Below, piece by piece: positions 1 through 6,202 of a stretch of 7,821 bases of DNA. Each line of letters begins with the position of its first letter. The stretch's first letter is position 1. The DNA comes from Thermoanaerobacterales bacterium (lineage in GTDB: Bacteria > Bacillota > Thermosediminibacteria > Thermosediminibacterales > Tepidanaerobacteraceae), in NCBI GenBank assembly GCA_012839145.1, contig DUNY01000385.1:1-7821 (forward strand), given 5' to 3'. The position numbers were made by a program, and so were the translations under genes. The notes beneath the pieces are model-generated. The model made no database searches. It was not told the origin of the DNA and worked only from the letters and a program-made list of their open reading frames with translations.

Positions 1-815
1 ATATAAGAGCCGCCACTGAAGATTCAGCAGCAAATTTTATTTTAATTCGTCTATTTACCACCGCCGGAACTTCCCTCCCATCCTTTACATGGTTTCTTTC
101 ACTGTTGGGACCCTTGGTAGGTATTTCTATGGGCTTTGATGCCATCAACGGGGAACAAAACAGCGGGTCTTTGACCAGGCTCTTGGCACAGCCCATATAC
201 AGAGATGATGTTATCAACGGTAAGTTTCTTGCCAGACTCTTTGTGCTGATCCTAATGACACTGGCTTTAGGTGGTTTTGTAGCAGGCATGGGCATTCTCC
301 TGACAGGGGTGCCGCCCACCGGAGAAGAGATTTTGAGGCTCTTGCTGTATCTTGCCATAAGCATAGTGTATATGGCATTTTGGTTGGCTTTGGCCATGCT
401 GTTTTCCCTTATTTTTCGTCAAACAGCAACATCGGCTCTGTGCGGAATTGCCTTATGGCTTTTCTTTTCCATCTTTCTTCCTATATTGGCCGGCATGTTG
501 GCCGATGCCATTTATCCTTTAACCAAAAACGCCGATACCTTGACACAGCTTTACAATGTTCGGGTCGCTCAGGGCTTAAGCAGACTGTCCCCATCCACAC
601 TTTACAGCGAGGCAGCTGTAACCCTACTGTCTCCAAGTGTCAGAACTCTGGGACCGGTGTTGTTGGAACAGGCTTATGGCTCGATTCCGGGGTTTTTGCC
701 CCTTGGGCAAAGCTTGCTTCTTATATGGCCGCACCTCACAGGCCTTATAGCAGGCACTCTGATTATTTTCGGCATAACATATACACTTTTCTTACGTCAG
801 GAAATCCGTGCTTGA
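1..815 (+). CDS. ABC-2 type (NosY-like) transporter permease, C-terminal part, cut by the left edge
   Basis: The open frame runs from base 3 to the TGA at 813-815 with no stop, so the true start lies outside the window; the TTG at 105 is internal. About 270 residues are visible. Hydrophobic stretches suggest five membrane segments, including FTWFLSLLGPLVGISMGF near the start and a final one just before the charged end LRQEIRA. After the first comes a cytoplasmic loop, FDAINGEQNSGSLTRLLAQP followed by YRDDVINGK. This is the hallmark of ABC-2 permeases, usually FDxIxxExxxGTLxLLLxxPxxRxxxxxGK. Such proteins pair with a separate ATPase, often encoded upstream, to export drugs, lipids or peptides or to support maturation of an enzyme; the substrate cannot be read here. 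No ATPase gene is visible. A strong terminator follows, so this is the last gene of its operon. The family call is firm, the function open. Confidence 0.88.
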   Translation, partial: IRAATEDSAANFILIRLFTTAGTSLPSFTWFLSLLGPLVGISMGFDAINGEQNSGSLTRLLAQPIYRDDVINGKFLARLFVLILMTLALGGFVAGMGILLTGVPPTGEEILRLLLYLAISIVYMAFWLALAMLFSLIFRQTATSALCGIALWLFFSIFLPILAGMLADAIYPLTKNADTLTQLYNVRVAQGLSRLSPSTLYSEAAVTLLSPSVRTLGPVLLEQAYGSIPGFLPLGQSLLLIWPHLTGLIAGTLIIFGITYTLFLRQEIRA

Positions 816-830
816 TATAGTCTATTTATA

Positions 831-876
831 AAAATAAGGCTCCATTAAACAATGAGTTTATGGCGCCTTATTTTTT
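831..876 (+). terminator. Intrinsic terminator after the ABC permease
   Basis: A perfect 10-bp stem, AAAATAAGGC (831-840) with GCCTTATTTT (865-874), encloses a second helper stem (CCAT..AAAC with GTTTATGG, one bulged base) and leads into a T-run. The gene stop is 15 bases upstream. The arms carry A-runs on one side and T-runs on the other, so it could also work in the reverse direction. Confidence 0.85.
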
Positions 877-915
877 ATAATAATGGACAGTTCTCAACGT
901 TTTTATCTGAACATT

Positions 916-941
916 CAATAACTTAATAACTTAGGTGCCTG
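916..941 (+). repeat. Copy 1 of a 26-bp dispersed direct repeat
   Basis: This 26-base stretch aligns without gaps to 7580-7605 in the same orientation, with 21 of 26 bases identical. The shared pattern is AATAA[C/G]TTAA[T/C]AA[C/G]TTA followed by [G/A]GTGCCTG. It overlaps the palindrome at 933-947. It lies in a gap between two genes with no coding role visible. Confidence 0.6.
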
Positions 942-947
942 GCACCT
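933..947. repeat. Perfect 15-bp palindrome AGGTGCC-T-GGCACCT
   Basis: The arms AGGTGCC (933-939) and GGCACCT (941-947) are exact reverse complements around one base. With only one central base it is poor as an RNA hairpin. It resembles the core of short palindromic repeats scattered between genes in many bacteria, or a dimeric protein site. It is not followed by a T-run, so it is not a terminator. Confidence 0.6.
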
Positions 948-1020
948 TGGCACGAAAGTTTAAGTAAACCTTTTTTGCCATCCTGAATAATATACTATTA
1001 AAGTATAAGAAAGTATAAGT

Positions 1021-1026
1021 AGGAGG
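1021..1026 (+). promoter_or_regulatory. Ribosome binding site of the LysM gene
   Basis: A perfect AGGAGG sits 8 bases before the ATG at 1035 and fixes this start. Just upstream is an exact tandem pair of the decamer AAAGTATAAG (1000-1009 and 1010-1019). A TATACT at 991-996 could be a -10 box, but no matching -35 box is visible at the right distance. Confidence 0.8.
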
Positions 1027-1034
1027 ATGGTGCT

Positions 1035-1409
1035 ATGATAATCTATATCGTTCAGCCCGGTGATACTCTTGGTATGATAGCAAACAGGTTTAATGTAACC
1101 ATTCAAAAAATCATAGAACATAACTGGGTCGGGACAGATATGATGATAGTTCCGGGGCAAATTCTTTTTATTCCCAGGGATCATCATATGTATGGTACCG
1201 CAGAGTCCATGGATCCCCTTTCAATGCTGCAGCCCTATATAAGGCAGGAGGTCCTTTATGTAGTGCAGCGAGGAGATACACTAGCGGCTATTGCACGGAG
1301 GTTTGATTCTACTGTTGAGGGAATCGTAGAGGCAAATCACCTTGAAGGCCCAAATGATGTCATATATCCCGGACAAATTCTCAGAATTCCCATTATCGGA
1401 TTTCGGTAA
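1035..1409 (+). CDS. Double-LysM domain protein, no signal peptide
   Basis: This 124-residue protein is almost wholly two LysM domains. The first covers residues 2-47 (IIYIVQPGDTLGMIANRF at the start, PGQILFIP at the end). The second covers residues 74-119 (VLYVVQRGDTLAAIARRF to PGQILRIP). A 26-residue linker joins them. LysM binds N-acetylglucosamine in peptidoglycan or chitin-like glycans. There is no N-terminal signal peptide, membrane segment or catalytic domain, since the first LysM begins at residue 2. Signal-less LysM proteins in spore formers, such as SafA- and YaaH-like ones, are made in the mother cell and bind the spore cortex; a similar place is an inference here. Alternatively it may be released on lysis. 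A perfect ribosome site and flanking terminators mark it as a single-gene unit. Domain call is firm, role uncertain. Confidence 0.93.
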   Translation: MIIYIVQPGDTLGMIANRFNVTIQKIIEHNWVGTDMMIVPGQILFIPRDHHMYGTAESMDPLSMLQPYIRQEVLYVVQRGDTLAAIARRFDSTVEGIVEANHLEGPNDVIYPGQILRIPIIGFR

Positions 1410-1417
1410 AATTAAAC

Positions 1418-1465
1418 ACCCCTGATCTTATGATGTTAATCTTACAAGATCAGGGGTTGTTTTTT
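1418..1465 (+). terminator. Intrinsic terminator after the LysM gene
   Basis: A perfect 12-bp stem, ACCCCTGATCTT (1418-1429) with AAGATCAGGGGT (1446-1457), is followed by TGTTTTTT. It begins nine bases after the TAA stop. The A-rich left flank would read as a T-rich tail on the other strand, so it may also stop transcription arriving from ilvD. Confidence 0.92.
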
Positions 1466-1530
1466 GCTAAAATTATTTCGTAAAAGATTTTATGGGAAAC
1501 GTTCCCTATTTGTTTCAGATATGTAAGAAC

Positions 1531-1620
1531 GGGCGACTACAAGTCGCCGCTACTGACAATGGTGCGTCAGTGTGCATCCTGAATTACCACGATGGGTTTG
1601 CCCTTGTAGGGGTGGTCTTG
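1531..1620. repeat. Degenerate GC-rich hairpin repeat between convergent genes
   Basis: The stretch starts with a perfect hairpin, GGCGACT-ACA-AGTCGCC (1532-1548), running into GCTAC. It ends with GTAGGGGTGGTCTT (1606-1619), which is an imperfect reverse complement of AAGTCGCCGCTAC (1541-1553). Within it ACCAC (1586-1590) and GTGGT (1612-1616) are also inverted. This layout resembles decayed copies of the GTAGGGGCGAC..GTCGCCCCTAC type repeats seen between genes of many Clostridia; that resemblance is recalled, not searched. No gene is visible from 1410 to 1671. Confidence 0.45.
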
Positions 1621-1671
1621 CTTAAAAGAGATCGTTTGTCATTACCTTCACCATAGAAGATTTCAAAAATG

Positions 1672-3330
1672 TTATTTTAGCACTGCACCGGTGGAGGCCG
1701 ATGTAACCAACCTGGCGTAGCGAGAGAGATACCCTGTCTTTATGTTAGGTTCGGGCTGCTGCCATTTAGCCTTGCGGTCGGCCAGTTCTTCATCTGAAAG
1801 AAGGACGTCAATCTTACATTGTTTTATATCTATACGAATTATATCCCCGTCGCGAAGGAGCCCTATAGGTCCTCCCTCCATGGCTTCCGGAGATATATGC
1901 CCGATAGATGCACCACGGGTTGCTCCGGAAAATCGGCCGTCGGTGATGAGGGCCACATCTTTATCCAAACCCATACCTGCTATGGATGAGGTGGGAGAGA
2001 GCATCTCCCGCATACCGGGGCCTCCCTTGGGGCCTTCGTAGCGGATAACCACCACATCACCTTTTTGAATCTTACCGGAGAAAATGGCTTCCGTTACTTC
2101 TTCTTCTGAGTTATAGACTTTGGCCGGGCCTTCATGATAGAGCATTTCCGATGCTACTGCAGCTTCCTTGACTACAGCACCATCAGGAGCCAGATTGCCC
2201 CAGAGAATGGCAAGACCTCCGGTTTCTCTATATGGGTTTTCCAGCCGCCGAATCACTTGGTCATTTTTAATTTCAGCCTTGGCAATATTTTCTGCTACGG
2301 TTTTACCTGTAACCGTAATCAAGTCTAGATTCAACAGATTTTTTCGGGATAGTTCCTTCATAAGTGCAGGTATTCCCCCGGCCTCATGCAGATCTTGCAT
2401 ATGATGATGGCCGCTGGGGCTCAGTTTGGTAAGGTATGGTGTTTTTTTGCTAATTTTATCGAAAAGGTCAAGCTCCAGCTTTATTCCCGCTTCATTGGCA
2501 ATTGCCGGCAGGTGCAATACCGTATTGGTTGATCCGGCCATACCCATATCAACGGTAATGGCATTTTCAAAGGCTTCCTTTGTCATTATATCTCGAGGTT
2601 TTATGTCTCTTTTAACCATTTCCATAACCTGCATTCCTGCCTTTTTCGCCAAAGCTATACGAGCACCGGTATTGGCAGCAATGGTACCGTTGCCGGGAAG
2701 TCCCATGCCAAGGACCTCGGTCAAGCAGTTCATGGAGTTAGCGGTAAACAGTCCGGAACAAGACCCGCATCCGGGACAAGCCTGTCGTTCCACTTCATCC
2801 AACTCTTCTTCGCTTATAAGACCTGATGTAAAAGCCGATGCCTTTTCAAAGCAGGTGTTAAGGTCCACATCTTCTCCATTATAACGTCCCGCATACATGG
2901 GACCGCCACTTACAACCACTGCCGGAATATTTATCCTAGCCGCCGCCATAAGCATGGCTGGCACTATTTTGTCGCAATTGGGTATAAGCACCAACCCGTC
3001 AAAGGCGTGAGCTACAGCCATAGCTTCGATGGAATCTGCAATAAGTTCCCGAGTGGCTAGAGGATATTTCATACCAACATGGCCCATGGCTATACCATCA
3101 CATACACCTATTGCCGGAAACTCTATGGGAGTGCCCCCTGCCATGGAAACACCTGTTTTGGCTGCCTTAGCAATATTGTCCAAGTGAAAATGCCCTGGGA
3201 TTATCTCGTTCTGGGCATTCACAATACCGATAAGAGGCCGGTCCAGTTCTTCCTTTGTATATCCCATGGCGTAAAACAAGGACCTGTGAGGTGCCCTCAT
3301 TACGCCTTTCTTTACTCTGTCACTGATCAT
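1672..3330 (-). CDS. ilvD: Dihydroxy-acid dehydratase
   Basis: IlvD dehydrates 2,3-dihydroxy-isovalerate and 2,3-dihydroxy-3-methylvalerate to the keto acids that become valine, leucine and isoleucine; it is a cytoplasmic iron-sulfur enzyme. The 552 residues are full family length. Visible signatures are CDGIAMGH (from C77), the PNCDK motif with C119 and K121 (the lysine carbamylated in studied relatives), [19 protein letters not shown] (C185, C188, C191), and the C-terminal GRFSGATRG with the likely catalytic serine. C119 and C191 are the expected cluster ligands. The position of the third cysteine of plant-type [2Fe-2S] enzymes is G46 (IIPGHFHL), as in the E. coli type, which suggests a [4Fe-4S] form. 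The ATG overlaps the ilvH stop in an ATGA, and AAGGAGG (3338-3344) precedes it by 7 bases. It is the last gene before a convergent LysM gene. Confidence 0.97.
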   Translation of the reverse strand: MISDRVKKGVMRAPHRSLFYAMGYTKEELDRPLIGIVNAQNEIIPGHFHLDNIAKAAKTGVSMAGGTPIEFPAIGVCDGIAMGHVGMKYPLATRELIADSIEAMAVAHAFDGLVLIPNCDKIVPAMLMAAARINIPAVVVSGGPMYAGRYNGEDVDLNTCFEKASAFTSGLISEEELDEVERQACPGCGSCSGLFTANSMNCLTEVLGMGLPGNGTIAANTGARIALAKKAGMQVMEMVKRDIKPRDIMTKEAFENAITVDMGMAGSTNTVLHLPAIANEAGIKLELDLFDKISKKTPYLTKLSPSGHHHMQDLHEAGGIPALMKELSRKNLLNLDLITVTGKTVAENIAKAEIKNDQVIRRLENPYRETGGLAILWGNLAPDGAVVKEAAVASEMLYHEGPAKVYNSEEEVTEAIFSGKIQKGDVVVIRYEGPKGGPGMREMLSPTSSIAGMGLDKDVALITDGRFSGATRGASIGHISPEAMEGGPIGLLRDGDIIRIDIKQCKIDVLLSDEELADRKAKWQQPEPNIKTGYLSRYARLVTSASTGAVLK

Positions 3331-3863
3331 TGGATTTCCTCCTTAAGTGGTGTCCTGTCCGGATCCGGTGCATCATATATGCTCTCCTTGCCTCGCTGCA
3401 AGGCTATACCGCCGGTCCTTACTATCTCAATTATACCATAGTGTTTCATCATTTTTAGAAAGGCTTTTACCTTGTTTACATCTCCGGTAAGTTCTATAAT
3501 TACCGCTTCAGGTTCAATATCCACTATCTTGCCCCGGAATGATTCCACTATTTGGAACACTTCCGTTCGATTTTTGTCATCAGTCCCCACTTTGATAAGG
3601 GCCAATTCCCTCTGAACCGAATCCTTGATGTCAAGCTCCACAACCTTGATGACATCCACCAGTTTTTCCACCTGGCTTTTTATCTGAGAAAGTTCCCTTT
3701 CGTCCCCTTCAGCCACGATGGTGATACGGGATATTCTGGGGTCTTCGGTTTCCTCGCCTGTAAAGCTGGTAATGTTAAAACCTCGTCTGGTAAATAAACC
3801 CGAAATCCTTGTAACCACACCATACTCATTGTGAACAAGTACAGAAAAAATGGCTTTACGCAC
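3327..3863 (-). CDS. ilvH: Acetolactate synthase small (regulatory) subunit
   Basis: This 178-residue protein is the regulatory subunit that activates the IlvB catalytic subunit and gives valine feedback in branched-chain amino acid synthesis. The N-terminal ACT domain is clear (about residues 3-75): [20 protein letters not shown] then N30. N12, G15 and N30 match the valine-contact residues N11, G14 and N29 of E. coli IlvH, so feedback inhibition is probably kept. The second half (from about residue 85, RELALIKV) is the IlvN C-terminal domain, ending in an [13 protein letters not shown] region. The start is GTG, 7 bases after GGAAGG (3871-3876). The gene begins 31 bases after the pilO stop and overlaps ilvD by 4 bases. 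No ilvB lies next to it, which is unusual, and no T-box or leader fits in the gap. ilvN is an alternative name. Confidence 0.96.
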   Translation of the reverse strand: MRKAIFSVLVHNEYGVVTRISGLFTRRGFNITSFTGEETEDPRISRITIVAEGDERELSQIKSQVEKLVDVIKVVELDIKDSVQRELALIKVGTDDKNRTEVFQIVESFRGKIVDIEPEAVIIELTGDVNKVKAFLKMMKHYGIIEIVRTGGIALQRGKESIYDAPDPDRTPLKEEIQ

Positions 3864-3893
3864 TGCAGCACCTTCCTTTCTGTTTTTATTAAA

Positions 3894-4505
3894 TCAAATA
3901 GGAGCAAAGGGATCGCTCCTGCCCTTTTCGCCGTTGAAAATATGATTATCCAAATCTTCTACAAAACCTTCCTCGGTCTTCAATATATATATATTTGCAA
4001 CAAATTCACCGACTATATTATTATCTTCATCCGGATACATCCTGGTTTCAGTTATGTTAATAATTCTATGATAACTTTCCCAATCCTTTAAAAATCCTAT
4101 AATATCCTCAAACTTGCCGGAAACCCTGATATTAATGGGCAGGATATAATAAGTTTCTCTGGCCTCCACATCCTGAGGAGCAAAGGCATGCTGCCTAAGA
4201 TGATTCTTACTTATAAAAGTTTCTAAGTCTACCACCAGTTTATGAATGTTTTTTCCCGTAGGTAAGTTTTGTTCCACCTTTTCAAGTAATTTCATATCAT
4301 CATCTATCTTTTCCTCAAGCAGTTTTACGGTGGATTTTATTTCTGCCAGATCGTTTGCAATTCCCTGTTTTTCTTTGTATTCTTTCTTTAAAGCATTGAT
4401 ATTAATATACAGTGGATAAAATACCCGGGCATAAGCCAGAGATACTGCAATAATGATGATACCTATAATAATAAACTTTTTCTCCCGGTTTTTCAATTCA
4501 ATCAA
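3894..4505 (-). CDS. pilO: Type IV pilus inner-membrane alignment protein PilO
   Basis: This 203-residue protein has the PilO layout. A short basic N-terminus (NREKK) leads to one membrane helix (residues about 11-29, FIIIGIIIIAVSLAY), then a coiled coil (about 36-80, rich in K and E), then a ferredoxin-like domain (about 85-180, with ISKNHL, YYILPINIRVSG and FLKDWESYHRIINI). PilO pairs with PilN outside the membrane and links the PilM-PilN platform to the rest of the pilus machine. The start is a TTG immediately after the pilN TAA stop, with AAGGCGGGA just ahead; a second TTG three codons in is possible. An odd feature is the C-terminal tail GRSDPFAPI, which recalls the RSPFxPP or RDPFxP segment of PilP proteins. 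It is followed 30 bases later by ilvH. The identification rests on layout and position as well as sequence. Confidence 0.88.
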   Translation of the reverse strand: MIELKNREKKFIIIGIIIIAVSLAYARVFYPLYININALKKEYKEKQGIANDLAEIKSTVKLLEEKIDDDMKLLEKVEQNLPTGKNIHKLVVDLETFISKNHLRQHAFAPQDVEARETYYILPINIRVSGKFEDIIGFLKDWESYHRIINITETRMYPDEDNNIVGEFVANIYILKTEEGFVEDLDNHIFNGEKGRSDPFAPI

Positions 4506-5063
4506 TTATATCCCGCCTTTTTCCTTTACGAAAAAAGTAACTTGAAAGGTAAAAAGATTATCGCCCCTCTGACCAGCCTCAGTTGTAATGTGATTAAGAT
4601 TGATATCTCTAAAGTTTGCGGCCTTACCCACGCTTACCATAAATTGCGCAATGTCTGTGTCAGAACGAGCCTGCCCCGAAATAACAATGCTTTTATCATT
4701 ACTTATAACAATATTTTTAATCTGTATGTTTTCAGGGGTTAGTTGGGCAATTTCAAGAAGTATCTCTGATAGTAGAGTCTTCTGATTTTGCAGTTCTAAA
4801 AATAGATTGTATTTTTGGGTTATATCCCTTTCCGTTTCCCGCAGCTTTTGCTCTTTTTTCAAAAGAGGTGTCAGGTCCTCATTATAAATCTTATTGGCAT
4901 GAGCCGTCACTGTTTTGAGCTGCTGATATCGGTTAACGACAGTTGTCGATAGCAGAATCAAAAGGATCACTACTGCTACAGCAAGACTTATTTTAAGTAT
5001 TTTTTTAGGCTTTCTTCTTCTTTTTTTTATATAATCATCGGGGAGAAGATTTATTTCATTCAT
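4506..5063 (-). CDS. pilN: Type IV pilus assembly protein PilN
   Basis: PilN is a bitopic membrane protein that binds PilM with its N-terminal tail and PilO with its outer domain. The 185 residues begin MNEINLLPDDY, containing the INLLP motif known to dock into PilM. A basic stretch follows (KKRRRKPKK), then one membrane helix (about 22-43), a coiled coil (about 46-95), and a ferredoxin-like domain (about 100-180, with LTPENIQIKNI and IVISGQARSDTDIAQFM). I start at the ATG at 5061-5063, whose A lies on the last base of the pilM TGA (TGATG), rather than at the TTG one codon earlier. GGGGAG lies ten bases ahead. The overlap points to translational coupling with pilM. Confidence 0.92.
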   Translation of the reverse strand: MNEINLLPDDYIKKRRRKPKKILKISLAVAVVILLILLSTTVVNRYQQLKTVTAHANKIYNEDLTPLLKKEQKLRETERDITQKYNLFLELQNQKTLLSEILLEIAQLTPENIQIKNIVISNDKSIVISGQARSDTDIAQFMVSVGKAANFRDINLNHITTEAGQRGDNLFTFQVTFFVKEKGGI

Positions 5064-6103
5064 CAATAGACCACTCCCCTCATAGCCAGACCTATGGCAT
5101 TGGATAAAAGATGTAGCTGTTCTTTGTTGACATTTGAAGTGTCTAGAACCGGATTTTTTAATTCCAACTCAGATGTGAAAGGAATACCTGTTTCTTGAGC
5201 GATAAAATCCCCTAATCCCTTCCATAAAGCACCACCGCCTGTCAAAACCAGCTTACTCATCGGTTGACCCCGGTTTTGTGTACTGAAAAACTGTAGAAAT
5301 CTGTTTATACTATCTACCAGTTCATTAAGGGAAGGCATAATAATTTGAAAGAGGTCTGCATATTCTTGCTTCTCTCTATAGGATGCAATGGAGAAGTTTT
5401 GTTGCCATGACTCAAGTTGCTCCTCCTGGATGCCGAAATAATCAATTAGATTATCTTGAATCTCCTTTATACCTACAGGAATAATGCTGTCAGTATAAAT
5501 GGAATCCTCTTGAATTATCACCAGTTTTGTATGAAAGGCTCCCAAATCCACAATACAAAATGGCTGCCTGCTGCCAGAACCTCCAAAAAATCTCTGCAAG
5601 GATACAGGATAAATATCTATAGCTACGGGTTTTAGCCCGGCATCTGTAAGCATATCCAGATATTCCAAAGAAGTTTGTTTTGATATACCGGTTATTACAA
5701 GTCTTGTCCTGTTGTCATCAGCTTTACCCAGTACTTTAAAGTCTATTTTCATATTCTCGTCATAAATGGGAATATGATTTTTAGCCTCCCAATTTACAGC
5801 TTGATTTAATTCCTTTTCAGGCATTTGGGGCATTGTGATATAGCGGGTGACAATCCTTAGATTTGATACGGCCGTTACGACTTTTCTCTCATTGAATTTG
5901 TATTTTGCTAGAATGTCTATTAAAACTCCCACCAGTTTATCTTTATTCAATATTTTCCCGTCTAAAATAGTGTCTTCGGGGGTTTTGACAATTGCCCAAT
6001 TTATAAGTTTCCAGTTTTGTCTGTGTTGTTTAAGGTGGGCTATTTTCATATGAGATGAACCTATGTCAAGCCCGAGGATGGAATTGTTTATGCCAAAAAA
6101 CAT
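5063..6103 (-). CDS. pilM: Type IV pilus assembly protein PilM, actin-like ATPase
   Basis: PilM is a cytoplasmic FtsA-like actin fold protein that binds ATP and recruits PilN, and so couples the inner platform to the pilus motors. The 346 residues are the normal length. The actin-fold nucleotide motifs are visible: phosphate 1 LGLDIGSSHMKIAHL (residues 10-24), phosphate 2 CIVDLGAFHTKLVII in mid-protein, and the adenosine motif LVLTGGGALWKGL near the end. The PilM/FtsA insert region has the typical MPEKELNQAVNWEAKNHIP. I chose the ATG at 6101-6103 because GAGGGGGG lies 7 bases ahead; a TTG at 6125-6127 would add eight unlikely residues. It is the first of the tightly packed pilM-pilN-pilO-ilvH-ilvD run, and the 99-base gap ahead of it could hold a promoter, though none stands out. 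Confidence 0.95.
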   Translation of the reverse strand: MFFGINNSILGLDIGSSHMKIAHLKQHRQNWKLINWAIVKTPEDTILDGKILNKDKLVGVLIDILAKYKFNERKVVTAVSNLRIVTRYITMPQMPEKELNQAVNWEAKNHIPIYDENMKIDFKVLGKADDNRTRLVITGISKQTSLEYLDMLTDAGLKPVAIDIYPVSLQRFFGGSGSRQPFCIVDLGAFHTKLVIIQEDSIYTDSIIPVGIKEIQDNLIDYFGIQEEQLESWQQNFSIASYREKQEYADLFQIIMPSLNELVDSINRFLQFFSTQNRGQPMSKLVLTGGGALWKGLGDFIAQETGIPFTSELELKNPVLDTSNVNKEQLHLLSNAIGLAMRGVVY

Positions 6104-6110
6104 AATTTTA

Positions 6111-6118
6111 CCCCCCTC
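6111..6118 (-). promoter_or_regulatory. Ribosome binding site that decides the pilM start
   Basis: On the minus strand GAGGGGGG sits 7 bases before the ATG at 6103. It overlaps the codons that an upstream TTG start would use, so the ATG is the better start. It is purine-rich but not a perfect AGGAGG. Confidence 0.6.
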
Positions 6119-6202
6119 ACATAGCAATTAATTAATATTATTTTAGCATTTTAATTGGCTTTGTAGTCTACGGCTAAAACTCAGATGACTGCCCCATCAT
6201 AT

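Noticed and set aside
947..965. TTGGCACG start resembling a sigma-54 -24 element
   Set aside because: The TTGC-type -12 element is missing at the needed spacing, and TTGGCA finds no -10 box 17 bases on.
960..1187. Minus-strand open frame of 75 codons over the LysM start
   Set aside because: It lies opposite the clear LysM coding frame, has no ribosome site, and its composition is that of a reverse reading of a real gene.
1494..1506. GGGAA-ACG-TTCCC inverted repeat resembling a catabolite (cre-like) operator
   Set aside because: It lies between the 3' ends of convergent genes, where no promoter is expected, and it misses the outer bases of the cre consensus.
2426..2884. Plus-strand open frame of 152 codons inside ilvD
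   Set aside because: It is the antisense shadow of a strongly conserved IlvD region, with no ribosome site or recognisable domain.
6140..6177. Possible pilM promoter boxes on the minus strand (TTAGCC with TAAAAT at 18 bases; TAGACT with TAAAAT at 19)
   Set aside because: The -35 boxes are weak or the spacing is too long; in AT-rich sequence such pairs are expected by chance. A promoter may exist but cannot be called.
6176..6202. Eight-codon open frame ATG ATG GGG .. TAG just after the PilX-like stop
   Set aside because: It is too short, without a ribosome site or any sign of a leader peptide or attenuator after it.
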